A stretch of DNA of 64,000 nt, taken from NCBI RefSeq assembly GCF_029850875.1, contig NZ_JAOVAM010000007.1:1-64000 (forward strand). The letters are read 5' to 3'. The notes under the pieces are model-generated. The model ran no database searches and had not been told where the DNA came from. It worked only from the letters and a program-made list of their open reading frames with translations. Positions 14,666-23,411 of the stretch are shown here, one piece after another. Numbering within the stretch: the stretch's first letter is position 1; the number at the start of each line of letters is the position of its first letter. The stretch is from Rothia similimucilaginosa. Lineage in GTDB: Bacteria; Actinomycetota; Actinomycetes; Actinomycetales; Micrococcaceae. A program made the position numbers and the translations under genes.

Positions 14666-17173
14666 GTGTCTTCTACACAGCCTTCACCAACCACCCGTGA
14701 ACCCTCATCACAGAGTGAGCGCTCTCTTTTTAATCCTGCCGGAACAACCGTAAAATCAACGGAGTCCACCCGAATTATTCACGTGGATATTCAGGGTATG
14801 ACCTGTGCATCCTGTGTGGGGCGTGTGGAGCGTAAGCTCCGCAAAATCCCCGGTGTTGACCCGGCGGTGAACCTGCCGCTGGAGTCGGCGCGCGTCATCG
14901 TACCTGAGGGCGTGAGCGACGAACAGATCGTTGAGACCATCAACAATGCCGGCTACACGGCGCACCTTAAGAACGGGCCGCGCGCGGGCGCTGGAACGAA
15001 CGCGAGCGCATCCGGCGGCGGTAACCATCACAGCACTCCGAGCATGAATGGCGGCTTCACTGACCGCATTATTTATGCGGCGATTTTGGGTGTGCCGATT
15101 TTCTTGATTTCGATGTTCCCGTCGTTCCAGTTCCCGAATTGGGGTTGGGTTGTGGCGGTTCTGACGGCGCCGGTTGCATTTTGGTGTGCTGCGCCGTTCC
15201 ACCGTGCGGCGCTTATTAATGCGCGTCATGGCTCGTCCACGATGGATACACTGGTGTCTCTCGGTGTGGTGTTGGCGTATTTCTATTCGCTGGCGCAGCT
15301 GCTCATGAACCCGGAGTTGACGGCGCATGTGCATCATGCAGACGGTAGTTTCTGGTCGATGTTTACCGGCAACCATGCGCCGCTGTATTTTGATTCGGCG
15401 TCCATGGTGACGCTGTTTCTGCTGATTGGTCGCGCGATTGAGCACCGTACTCGCGATCGTTCTTCGGAGGCGCTGCGCACCCTGCTGAGTATGGGTGCGA
15501 AGGAGGCGACTCTGCTGCGCACCGATAAGCAGGGCGTGACGAAGCAGGTGCAGGTTCCGGTGGAGGACCTCATGCCGGATGACCTGTTCTTGGTGCGCCC
15601 GGGTGAGAAGATCGCCACGGATGGTGTGGTGGTTGAGGGTTCGTCGGCGGTGGATGCGTCCCTGTTGACGGGTGAGTCTGTGCCGGTTGAGGTGCATCCG
15701 GGTGATGCGGTCACGGGTGCGACGGTGAATACGTCTGGTTCGTTGACGGTGCGTGCGACCCGCGTGGGCGCTGAGACGACTCTGGCGAAGATGGGTGAGC
15801 TGGTGGCGAGCGCGCAGGAGACGAAGGCTCCGATTGCTCGCTTGGCAGATCGTGTTTCTGCGGTGTTTGTGCCGGTGGTTTTGGTGATTTCGGCGCTGAC
15901 ACTGGTCGGTTGGTGGCTGGTTTCTGGTGACGGTGCGGCGGCGTTTAATGCGGCAGTGACGGTACTGGTGGTGGCGTGCCCGTGCGCTTTGGGTTTGGCT
16001 ACTCCGACGGCGCTGCTGGCGGGTACGGGTCGCGGCTGGCAGTTGGGCATTTTGATTCGTAATGCGCAGGTGTTGGAGGCGACGAGCACGGTTGATCGCG
16101 TGGTGCTGGATAAGACCGGTACGGTGACGACCGGAGAGATGTCTGTGGCGTTCTACGGCACCTTTGGTGACTATGAGTCGGTGGGTGACTTGTCCGGTAT
16201 TTCGTCGGATTCTACCGATTCCAAGAACGAGCGTTCCCTGTCTGTTCTGCGTGATGCCGCCGCCGTGGAGGCGCTGAGTGAGCACCCGATTGCTCGCGCG
16301 ATTGCCGGTTTTGCCCGTGAGCAGGGCGTGCTGGCGGAGGGTGCTTCGGCGCCGAGTGTGAGCGGCTTTGAGGGTGTTCCCGGAGGCGTGCGCGGCGTGC
16401 TGAGCGGCGCGGGTGAAGGCGCCGAGTATGGTACCTCCCAGCTGGTTGTGGTGGGTACTCCCGAGTACCTGCAGGCAGCGGGTGCGCAGCTGAGTGAGGC
16501 TCAGTTGGCCCTGCTGGATCAGGCTCGCCGGGCAGGTCTTACGACGGTGGTTGTCGCCCGCGGCGAGGCCCCGAACGGTGAAGCCCCGAGCAGCACCTCC
16601 GCTCTGCAGCCGGTCGGCATGATTTCGGTTGCCGACACTCCCAAGCCGGAGGCGGCAGAAACCATGGCGCAGCTGCGTGAGCTCGGCCTGGAGCCGATCC
16701 TGCTCACCGGTGACGCCCCGCAGGTTGCGCAGGCGGTCGCCTCGAAGGTCGGCATTTCGGCTGAGAACGTGTACGCCGGCGTGACCCCGGAGGGTAAGTC
16801 GCAGGTGATTGAGAAATTGCAGGCTGCCGGTCACCGCGTGGCGATGGTCGGCGACGGCGTGAATGACGCCCCGGCGCTGGCTCTTGCTGAGCTGGGCATT
16901 GCGATGGGTTCGGGCACGGACGTTGCCGCGGAGGCAGCCGATATTGTGCTGACCCGTTCGGATGTTGCTTCGGTGGTGACGGCGCTACGTCTCTCCCGCG
17001 CTACGCTGCGCACCATTAAGTCGAACCTGTTCTGGGCGTTCGCCTACAATTCGGCGGCTATTCCGGTCGCTGTGGCGGGTCTGCTGAACCCGATGATTGC
17101 GGCTGCGGCAATGGCGTTTAGTTCGGTATTTGTGGTGCTGAATTCTATGCGTCTGACGGCGTTTAGGAAGTAG
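14666..17173 (+). CDS. copA: Copper-exporting P1B-type ATPase
   Basis: 835 residues, eight-helix heavy-metal P-type ATPase in the cytoplasmic membrane that exports Cu(I). One N-terminal metal-binding domain has GMTCASC (44-50). The core shows TGES (about 334), the transmembrane copper site [10 protein letters not shown] (about 436), the phosphorylation motif DKTGT (about 481) and GDGVNDAP (about 729). The GTG start at 14666 follows AAGGAA. Residues 1-35 are a Ser/Thr-rich extension. It is the last gene of the csoR operon and probably receives copper from CopZ. Confidence 0.95.
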   Translation: MSSTQPSPTTREPSSQSERSLFNPAGTTVKSTESTRIIHVDIQGMTCASCVGRVERKLRKIPGVDPAVNLPLESARVIVPEGVSDEQIVETINNAGYTAHLKNGPRAGAGTNASASGGGNHHSTPSMNGGFTDRIIYAAILGVPIFLISMFPSFQFPNWGWVVAVLTAPVAFWCAAPFHRAALINARHGSSTMDTLVSLGVVLAYFYSLAQLLMNPELTAHVHHADGSFWSMFTGNHAPLYFDSASMVTLFLLIGRAIEHRTRDRSSEALRTLLSMGAKEATLLRTDKQGVTKQVQVPVEDLMPDDLFLVRPGEKIATDGVVVEGSSAVDASLLTGESVPVEVHPGDAVTGATVNTSGSLTVRATRVGAETTLAKMGELVASAQETKAPIARLADRVSAVFVPVVLVISALTLVGWWLVSGDGAAAFNAAVTVLVVACPCALGLATPTALLAGTGRGWQLGILIRNAQVLEATSTVDRVVLDKTGTVTTGEMSVAFYGTFGDYESVGDLSGISSDSTDSKNERSLSVLRDAAAVEALSEHPIARAIAGFAREQGVLAEGASAPSVSGFEGVPGGVRGVLSGAGEGAEYGTSQLVVVGTPEYLQAAGAQLSEAQLALLDQARRAGLTTVVVARGEAPNGEAPSSTSALQPVGMISVADTPKPEAAETMAQLRELGLEPILLTGDAPQVAQAVASKVGISAENVYAGVTPEGKSQVIEKLQAAGHRVAMVGDGVNDAPALALAELGIAMGSGTDVAAEAADIVLTRSDVASVVTALRLSRATLRTIKSNLFWAFAYNSAAIPVAVAGLLNPMIAAAAMAFSSVFVVLNSMRLTAFRK

Positions 17174-17240
17174 CGCCCTGCCGTTATACAGAATGAATTG
17201 CCCCGCGCGATTTCAAACGAAAAATTCAAAAACGCATCTC

Positions 17241-17312
17241 ACCGTGCTTTTTGCACGGTAAAAGATATAAAGAAATGCACCGCCCGTGTAAAGGCGGTAC
17301 ATTTCTTTATAT
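17241..17312. terminator. Tandem hairpins between copA and nitroreductase
   Basis: The first hairpin (17241-17259) is accgtgc/gcacggt around TTTTT. The second (17265-17312) has 20-bp arms with one mismatch and ends in an AT-rich stretch on both sides. It probably ends transcription of the two converging genes. Confidence 0.85.
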
Positions 17313-17445
17313 TTAGTTTTCACGGGCGGCGGCTTGAGCACCAGGCGTGAACACCTAGCTCAAACGCCCCTCCCGAAAGCCCGAGCTCAGCAGCCCGAGC
17401 TCAAAAACCCGGCAAGAAAACCTCGCCTAAAACCCGGGCAGTACC

Positions 17446-18102
17446 TTAGGCCCAGGTCACCAGGTCCTCGATGGAGCGGCGGCTCTTCGGGGCAATCTCG
17501 TGGGCACGGTAACCAAAGGTCACAGCCACGGACAGGCCGTACTCCTCCGGGTCGAACAGGCCGGCAGAAGTGAGCAGCTCGTTCACTGCTTCGTAGTTCA
17601 TACCCTCGATGGGGCAGGAGTCGATGCCGAGCATTGCGGCACCGGTCATCATGTTGCCCAGGGCAATGTAGGTCTGCTTGGACGTCCAGTCGAAGAGCGC
17701 GCGGTCGTCTTCCAGGATCTTCATGTCGTTCTTCTGGAAGCTGCCGTAGCGTTCGAGCGCAGCCTGCATCTGCTCTTCGGTGAGGTTGCGGCCTTCGAGG
17801 GTGCGGCGCATCCACGGGGTGTCGTAGCGCAGGCCCTTCTTCGCCAGCAGTACGACCAGGTGGCTTGCGTCGTCGAGGGCGCCCGCCATGCCCCATGCGA
17901 TCGGCTTGAGCTTTTCGCGCAGTTCGGGGTCCTGGATGACCAGGAACTTCCACGGCTCGGTGCCGACGGAGCTGGGCGACAGGCGCGCAAATTCGAGGAT
18001 TGCTGCGAAGTCTTCGTCGCTGATGCGGCGGTCGGGATCGTAGGCGCGGGTTGCGCGGCGGCGGGCGAAAATTTCGAGGGCTTCTTCGCGGGTTACGGTC
18101 AC
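17446..18102 (-). CDS. NAD(P)H-dependent nitroreductase family protein
   Basis: A 218-residue FMN-dependent oxidoreductase of the NfsB-like family. The N-terminal ARRRATRAYDPDRRISDED segment and the following LSPSSVGTEPWKFLVI are the usual FMN-binding elements, and a C-terminal FGYRA...PKSRR segment completes the site. The natural substrate is unknown; such enzymes reduce quinones or nitro compounds. The GTG at 18102 was chosen because AAAGG lies eight bases upstream; an out-of-frame ATG lies between. Confidence 0.88.
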   Translation of the reverse strand: MTVTREEALEIFARRRATRAYDPDRRISDEDFAAILEFARLSPSSVGTEPWKFLVIQDPELREKLKPIAWGMAGALDDASHLVVLLAKKGLRYDTPWMRRTLEGRNLTEEQMQAALERYGSFQKNDMKILEDDRALFDWTSKQTYIALGNMMTGAAMLGIDSCPIEGMNYEAVNELLTSAGLFDPEEYGLSVAVTFGYRAHEIAPKSRRSIEDLVTWA

Positions 18103-18228
18103 GGTTTCATCCTTTACATGAGGGTTTCAATACCCTGTCATGCTACACCTGCGGAGGGGGCGGGCGGTCTAATTGTGAGCCATTACGCCCAGAGCACGTA
18201 TGTTCCGAAGCAGTCAGGTTCGAAGGGT

Positions 18229-19689
18229 TTAGGCACCGGCTTTCATCCACACATCCGAGCGGGCGCGGCGACCGAAAATGACCGCTCTGATTCCCTGGAA
18301 GTACAGAATATACGCCGCCCACAAGCCGCAATACCCGGCGAGCGCATCCATGGCACCGGCGCCGACAGCCCAGTGCAGGCCGAGCATGACGGGCACGTAC
18401 ATGACGAGCATGATGAAGCAGCCGATTGCCAGGTATTTCACGTCCTGCGCGCCCATGAGGATGCCGTCCAGGGTGAATACGTAAGCGGCGATGGGCTGGC
18501 CGAGGGCAATGATGACGGTGGCGATAGTGAAAAGGAACGCCACCTGCGCGTCCTGCGTGAAAATCCAGGAGCCGAAGAAACCGATGAGCGGGCAGATCAG
18601 GCCGGTGATGACGCCGTAGATGAGGCTCATGCGGAGCAGCCGGTTTTTCAGCTGGCGCACCTTCGCACGTTCGGTTTCTACGTTGAGGTCGCGTTCGCCG
18701 AGTTCCTTGCCGAGTAGTGCCTGTGCGGCGATGGCGAGGGAGTCCAGGGCGTAGAGGAAAAGGTTAAATACGCCCATACCGAGCTGGTAGGCGGCGGTGT
18801 GTTCGGTGCCGAATCGTGCCACGACGAATACGGTCAGCAGGGAGGCGATGCGCATGGACAGGGTGCGTAGCATGAGCCAGGAGCCGAGCGAGAGCACCGA
18901 ACGCATGCCGGCGACGTCGGGTGCCCAGGGGACGGCGTGTTCGCGGGTGCCGCGCATCATGACCACACCGAGCGCGGCAGCCATGCCCCACTGGGTGAGG
19001 GAGGTGCCGGTCGCCGAACCGGCAACACCCCAGCCGACCGGGTAGATGAGCAGCCAGTTCAGCACAATGTTCACGAGCGTGCCGACCGTGGCAACCTTGA
19101 GCGGGGTGACGGTGTCTTGTAGCCCGCGGAGCGTGCCGACCTGCGCGAGGATAATCATCATCGGCGGAATACCCCACAGCGAGTGGTGCAGGTAGTCGAG
19201 GGCGTAGCTCATGGTTTCGTCGGTCGCGCCGAGGCCGCGCAGCAGCGGGTCTGCGAAGGCGTATCCGGCGATCATGAGGAGCATGCCGAGGCCGAAGGCG
19301 ACCCACACGCCGTCCACGCCGATCTGCCAGGCGCGGCGCAGGTTCTTCTCGCCGAACGCGCGCGCCACGGCGGGTGTGACGGAGTAGGCGAGGAAGTTCA
19401 TGAGGCCCACGACCGTGGTGACGAGCGTGGCGGCGATGCTCATGCCGGCGAGTTCTGCCTTGCCGAGTTGGCCGATGAGGGCGGAGTCGGTGAGCACGAA
19501 GATGGGTTCGGCGATGAGCGCGCCGAAGGCGGGTACGGCGAGGGCGAGGATGCGCCGGTTCAGCGAAGGCTCGGCGGTGTTGGCGCCGGCATTGGCGCTG
19601 GGGCTCGCGGCGGTACTCGCGGCATTTTTAGCGGGCGAGCCGGGTGCAGTATCGCCGGGTTCAGTATTCGGGTGCTTCTGTGTGCTCAT
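18229..19689 (-). CDS. MATE family efflux transporter (DinF-like)
   Basis: 486 residues with about twelve membrane segments in two repeated halves, typical of MATE proteins and closest in style to the DinF subgroup. The first 45 residues are a hydrophilic Ala/Ser-rich extension. Helix 1 begins with ILALAVPAFGALIAEPIF, a characteristic MATE segment. It probably exports cationic or toxic compounds with Na+ or H+. The ATG lies six bases behind a TAGCCT -10, suggesting a leaderless mRNA. Confidence 0.9.
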   Translation of the reverse strand: MSTQKHPNTEPGDTAPGSPAKNAASTAASPSANAGANTAEPSLNRRILALAVPAFGALIAEPIFVLTDSALIGQLGKAELAGMSIAATLVTTVVGLMNFLAYSVTPAVARAFGEKNLRRAWQIGVDGVWVAFGLGMLLMIAGYAFADPLLRGLGATDETMSYALDYLHHSLWGIPPMMIILAQVGTLRGLQDTVTPLKVATVGTLVNIVLNWLLIYPVGWGVAGSATGTSLTQWGMAAALGVVMMRGTREHAVPWAPDVAGMRSVLSLGSWLMLRTLSMRIASLLTVFVVARFGTEHTAAYQLGMGVFNLFLYALDSLAIAAQALLGKELGERDLNVETERAKVRQLKNRLLRMSLIYGVITGLICPLIGFFGSWIFTQDAQVAFLFTIATVIIALGQPIAAYVFTLDGILMGAQDVKYLAIGCFIMLVMYVPVMLGLHWAVGAGAMDALAGYCGLWAAYILYFQGIRAVIFGRRARSDVWMKAGA

Positions 19690-19695
19690 CCTTCT

Positions 19696-19701
19696 AGGCT
19701 A
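19696..19701 (-). promoter_or_regulatory. -10 element of leaderless MATE gene
   Basis: TAGCCT, then six bases (AGAAGG), then ATG on the minus strand. AGAAGG touches the start codon and so cannot act as a normal ribosome site. Confidence 0.5.
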
Positions 19702-19777
19702 CTCCCCGGCGCCGCGGCGGGTGCCTGCGCGCGGGGTGGGGCGCACTCTGCGAGATGGGCACGCGAGATGGGCGCGG

Positions 19778-20170
19778 CTAGGCGCCTCGGCCGCGCAGTT
19801 CGTCGAGGGCGCGGCGCTCCTTCTTGGTGGGGCGACCGGTACCGCGTTCGCGTTTGGCGACCGGAGGCATGGAGAGGTAGGCGGGGCGCGGGCCGGAGAG
19901 GTCTTCGTAGCAGGTGACGGCGATGGGCGCGCCTACGCGCTTGACGAGGAGTTTTTCGACTTTGAAGACGCGTTCCCAGCCGGGGTAGCGCACGCGCACC
20001 ACGTCGCCCTTCTTGAGTTTTTGGGAGGGTTTGGCGGGGGCGTCGTTGACGCGCACGTGGCCGCCTTTGCATTCGTCGGCGGCGAGGGAGCGGGTTTTAA
20101 AGATGCGCACGGACCAGAGCCAGAGGTCGAGCCTGGCGCTGGTTAGTGTGGTGGTGTCTTCTGCGGTCAT
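19778..20170 (-). CDS. hslR: S4-domain RNA-binding protein, Hsp15 family
   Basis: A 130-residue S4 protein. RLDLWLWSVRIFKTRSLAA (13-31) followed by GGHVRVND is the S4 core seen in Hsp15, which binds stalled 50S subunits carrying peptidyl-tRNA. The C terminus is basic, as in Hsp15. The ATG is six bases after CACAAT, so it may be leaderless. It lies 88 bp upstream of the MATE gene on the same strand; a functional link is not evident. Confidence 0.88.
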   Translation of the reverse strand: MTAEDTTTLTSARLDLWLWSVRIFKTRSLAADECKGGHVRVNDAPAKPSQKLKKGDVVRVRYPGWERVFKVEKLLVKRVGAPIAVTCYEDLSGPRPAYLSMPPVAKRERGTGRPTKKERRALDELRGRGA

Positions 20171-20283
20171 GTGTTCATTGTGGCGCGAGGCGGGCGGGGC
20201 ACCAAATCAGGTGCGCCCGCCTGCCCGTCCTGCGTCTTCACCGTGTCTATCGGCAGAGTTCATATAAGGGTTATTCCTGAGAC

Positions 20284-20310
20284 GGTTATACCTCCACCGT
20301 TGCGGCGCGG
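20284..20310. repeat. 27-bp repeat, left copy
   Basis: Matches 21945-21971 at 25 of 27 positions in the same orientation; the core is CCTCCACCGTTGCGG. The two copies bracket the genes 20543-20911 and 20987-21814. Confidence 0.8.
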
Positions 20311-20435
20311 TACTCGTTGACGGTTCAGTCAATCCCATCAGCGACTACAAGATCAATCACATAGGGTTTTGTGTGATATTTTCAACAAAACACATGTACT
20401 AATTTTCGCGCAAAATATTCCTGACTTGGTGTATC

Positions 20436-20465
20436 TTTGAAATACTTCTTGAGAAGTATTTCAAA
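20436..20465. promoter_or_regulatory. Perfect palindrome before crystallin-like gene
   Basis: Arms TTTGAAATACTTC/GAAGTATTTCAAA (13 bp) with a TTGA loop lie 78 bp upstream of the start. It may be an operator or a terminator of upstream RNA; no T-tract follows. Confidence 0.6.
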
Positions 20466-20542
20466 AACCACATAAGTTCGTGTGGCATTACAGGGCAACG
20501 ACCGCGACGTCTATAGCCCCCGAGACAGATTGGAAACACACA

Positions 20543-20911
20543 ATGCGTCTACGAAAATTGTTGGCAACCGGCTTGGTTGCTACCACGTTGGTAGGGATTA
20601 ATGTCCCTGCAAGTCATTCCGCTCAGTTCTTCACCGACGCCCAATGGCAGGGATTCCTTACCCTGGACACCAAGGGAAACTCCGTCAAAAACCTTGCCGT
20701 GTGGTGGGGATACGGAACTTACAACGATTCGATTAGCTCGATTCGTAGCTACAATGAGAACTACCGCGTCTGTGAACATGAGGGGTACCAGGGGGCATGC
20801 CTTGTTACGGATAAACGAGATTTCAATAATCTAAGGGGTGTTCGCGAAGGACTTGAGTGGTGGGACCCGTTTGATTGGAACGACCGCATCAGCTCTCTTG
20901 AACGACGCTAA
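20543..20911 (+). CDS. Secreted beta/gamma-crystallin-like protein
   Basis: 122 residues from the ATG at 20543, which begins a typical signal peptide (MRLRKLLATGLVATTLVG, cleavage near SHSA, about residue 27). The mature part has a single beta/gamma-crystallin-type half: VCEHEGYQGACLV and the end motif NDRISSLE match the Greek-key Ca2+-binding and I36 inhibitor-like families. Two Cys residues could form a disulfide. It is probably a small extracellular structural or inhibitor protein; activity is unproven. The lipoprotein gene follows after 75 bp. Confidence 0.75.
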   Translation: MRLRKLLATGLVATTLVGINVPASHSAQFFTDAQWQGFLTLDTKGNSVKNLAVWWGYGTYNDSISSIRSYNENYRVCEHEGYQGACLVTDKRDFNNLRGVREGLEWWDPFDWNDRISSLERR

Positions 20912-20986
20912 GACCACATGTGGGGGGAGAGAATCTCAACTCTCTCCCCCTACTTCTCATATTCTCATATAGATTGGAGGAGCACC

Positions 20987-21814
20987 ATGTCAGCTTTGAA
21001 AAAGCTCCTGGCGGCTGCCCTCATCAGCACGGTGCTATCTTCTTGCTCCTTCGGTCCTTCTCTAGAGAAGGACGAAAGCGCCCGCGCTATTTTCGACGTA
21101 GAAAATGACCGGGTGATCCTACCCCTGGATGCATACGACACCACCGGTAAGGACGAATACTTCACCAAGGCCCTTGAGCTGGCACGCAAAAAGTGTTTTG
21201 CCGAACACGGGCAGCACTACGAGATGTTTGTCCGCACCGAGGGGGCCGGCAGGAACTACGGCAGGACCTACGGATTCTGGAATGTTGAGCGCGCCCAAAA
21301 ATACGGCCTCCACGAGCCCAATGAATCGAATACGCTGGATCTGTCCTCCCCTGCGCCCTCCTCCGACCCTGGGAAAGATGTCCGCACCGAATGCTATCAG
21401 CGCGCCGTCGATGAGATGAAGCAAATTGGAGAGATACCCTTCGGAAGCAGCACGTTTACGCGTTTGGAGACCGACGCCCGAAATGCCGCAGGGGATAGGC
21501 AACTCAAAAAATCTCTCGACGACGAGTGGAAGCGATGCGTCAAGGATAAGGGCCTCACCCCCGATAGTGAGGTGACCGTTAAGGAAGAAAAGAATATTCG
21601 TCAGAGCACCGTCGCCTCCGAAGAAGAAATTCGAATCGCCACCATCCAGGCACAGTGCAATCAGGATGTAGGCCGCTCGCAGAAGCTCTACGACCTGGAG
21701 GCGCAGTACCAGAAGCCGCTCGTCGCCAAGAACCAGGCAGCCCTGGAGAATGAGCTTAAAGAATTCAAGCGCCGGGACGAGCAGTTCAAGCAGTACGTCC
21801 TCGACAACCAGTAA
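20987..21814 (+). CDS. Lipoprotein, paralogue of the one at 33018
   Basis: 275 residues from the ATG at 20987 (GGAGG just upstream). The signal peptide ends in LSSC, giving Cys20 as the lipidated residue. The mature part is hydrophilic and Cys-containing, with a helical, charged C terminus. Two stretches match the lipoprotein at 33018-33833: VENDRVILPLDAYD against FENNYITLPLDEYD, and IRIATIQAQC against IRLATIEAQC. The family is otherwise unknown to me. A strong terminator follows. Confidence 0.75.
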   Translation: MSALKKLLAAALISTVLSSCSFGPSLEKDESARAIFDVENDRVILPLDAYDTTGKDEYFTKALELARKKCFAEHGQHYEMFVRTEGAGRNYGRTYGFWNVERAQKYGLHEPNESNTLDLSSPAPSSDPGKDVRTECYQRAVDEMKQIGEIPFGSSTFTRLETDARNAAGDRQLKKSLDDEWKRCVKDKGLTPDSEVTVKEEKNIRQSTVASEEEIRIATIQAQCNQDVGRSQKLYDLEAQYQKPLVAKNQAALENELKEFKRRDEQFKQYVLDNQ

Positions 21815-21846
21815 CAGCGCATAACAGTCGGTAAGTCGACAGAAAA

Positions 21847-21883
21847 GGGTGTGTGCCGTGTTCAGTGAACATGGCACACACCC
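21847..21883 (+). terminator. Terminator after lipoprotein gene
   Basis: Arms of 17 bp (gggtgtgtgccgtgttc and its complement, one mismatch) with an AGT loop, followed by TTCTT. Confidence 0.9.
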
Positions 21884-21944
21884 TTCTTACCTTGTACCGG
21901 CCATATTGTGCCGGCTACGTTGCGCCGGTTATCCAACCCGCGGT

Positions 21945-21971
21945 GGTTATGCCTCCACCGTTGCGGTGCGG
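21945..21971. repeat. 27-bp repeat, right copy
   Basis: Same orientation as 20284-20310, with two mismatches. Confidence 0.8.
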
Positions 21972-22100
21972 CGCTCCTTCCCGAGTAGTTGCCATCCGAT
22001 AGCCCCCAAAAATCACCCTTGTGCGGTTGTTTTTCAGCATTTAGACCGTGCAGGAGCAACATAGGTCATTCACATCCTGCAGGCGTAGAATCAAGGAACC

Positions 22101-23210
22101 ATGACTGAATCCTGCACCCCCGCAACCCCCGAGCCGCGCGCCACCAACCCCGCCGAGCTGAACAACCTGCGTGCCGCACACGCCGATGAGCTCTCTTCAC
22201 GCACCCGCGCCACGAGCATCCCGACGGATTCCTGCTCCCTCTACGGCGACGAGGCTCTCGGCGGCACCGCCGGACGCACCACCGCTTGGCTGGCGCTCGA
22301 GCACGTGGGCCAGTGGGGTCGCGACGTGCTGGACGGCTCCGCCCTCGGCGAGGAGCTTTCGGAGGCGTTGGGTGAGGCAGTCTCGCAGGCGGGTTTGAAG
22401 TTCCTACTGATCCGCCAGACGGGCAGGGCGGGGCGCGTGCTGCACGGCGCGCCGGATGCATCCGGCAACCCGACCCACCGGGTGCTCTACGCGCTCTGCA
22501 CCCCGGGCGAGGAGAAGCTCTACTCGTTCAGCGTGAGCACCCCCGAACAGCTCCTCGACCTACCCCTGGGCAACCCCCAGGAGTTGATTCAGGTGACCGG
22601 CGCGGAGCTCATTGATTCCCCCGCCATTCTCGTGTGCGCCCACTCCAAGCGTGACCGCTGCTGTGCCCTGCGCGGTCGCCCCATTGCGGCGCACCTGGCG
22701 GATATCCTGCCGGGTAATGCGGTCTGGGAGTGCTCACATACGGGTGGTCACCGCTTCGCCCCGGTCGGCATTATGCTGCCCACCGGCTACACCTACGGTC
22801 GCCTCTCGGAGCCTTCGGCACTGGCGGCGTACCTATCTCTGGCGAGTCGCGCTATTCCGTCGCTGCACGGTCTGCGTGGGCGCAGCACGGATACCCCGGT
22901 GGAGCAAGCGGCGGAGGTTGCCGTACGCCTCGAACTAGAGAAAAAGGGCGAAGAAGTAACCTCTGGAGGTTTGGTTTCACGTGAAACATCGGTAGCAGAG
23001 GCACTAAGTACGCTCCTCGAGGCGGGCATTGAGCCCCCGGCAGAAACCATCGAACACCCCACCCTGGAGGCGGCACTCACCTCCCACACCGACGGACGCA
23101 CCTGGGTCACCTTCTTCGAGCAGGTCGCCCTGGAGCCGCGTCCCAACTCCTGTGGTAAGGGTCCAGTAGAGGCTTTCAGCCGCAAGTTGCTCGCGCTGCA
23201 CCAGATATAA
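22101..23210 (+). CDS. Sucrase/ferredoxin-like family protein
   Basis: 369 residues. The central part resembles thioredoxin-like [2Fe-2S] ferredoxins: CAHSKRDRCCALRGRP and CSHTGGHRFAP carry the clustered Cys residues likely to bind an Fe-S cluster. In actinobacteria the family is usually annotated as sucrase ferredoxin, with no proven role in sugar metabolism. AAGGAA precedes the ATG; TAGAAT nine bases upstream could be the -10. The terminator at 23304-23343 is shared with the converging dehydrogenase gene. Confidence 0.82.
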   Translation: MTESCTPATPEPRATNPAELNNLRAAHADELSSRTRATSIPTDSCSLYGDEALGGTAGRTTAWLALEHVGQWGRDVLDGSALGEELSEALGEAVSQAGLKFLLIRQTGRAGRVLHGAPDASGNPTHRVLYALCTPGEEKLYSFSVSTPEQLLDLPLGNPQELIQVTGAELIDSPAILVCAHSKRDRCCALRGRPIAAHLADILPGNAVWECSHTGGHRFAPVGIMLPTGYTYGRLSEPSALAAYLSLASRAIPSLHGLRGRSTDTPVEQAAEVAVRLELEKKGEEVTSGGLVSRETSVAEALSTLLEAGIEPPAETIEHPTLEAALTSHTDGRTWVTFFEQVALEPRPNSCGKGPVEAFSRKLLALHQI

Positions 23211-23303
23211 CCCCCGCGCCAACTCTAAGCACTGGGCCAGCTCTAGGCAGAGTCATTTCTAGGCAGTACCAGCTCTAGCACCCGCGCATGATTAGACAGC
23301 GCA

Positions 23304-23343
23304 AAGCCCCGGCGGGCACCTTCTCGGGTGCCCGCCTGGGCTT
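23304..23343. terminator. Bidirectional terminator
   Basis: Stem aagcccc-ggcgggcacc against its complement with one mismatch and a TTCTC loop. It lies between two converging genes. Confidence 0.85.
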
Positions 23344-23411
23344 CACTGCATCCAGAGCTCGTCATCCAGGGTCCGTCGCAGCCGGCATCTCGCTGTATCC
23401 GGCAAACAGGC

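Larger units (their letters stand above)
20171..20542. other. Intergenic region with repeat and palindrome
   Basis: The GC-rich left part carries the 27-bp repeat 20284-20310. The AT-rich right part carries the palindrome 20436-20465 and presumably the promoter of the crystallin-like gene. I find no gene in it. Confidence 0.6.

Noticed and set aside
14756-16834. 692-codon minus-strand frame opposite copA
   Set aside because: Length reflects high GC in the third codon position of copA; Arg/His/Gln-rich with no domain.
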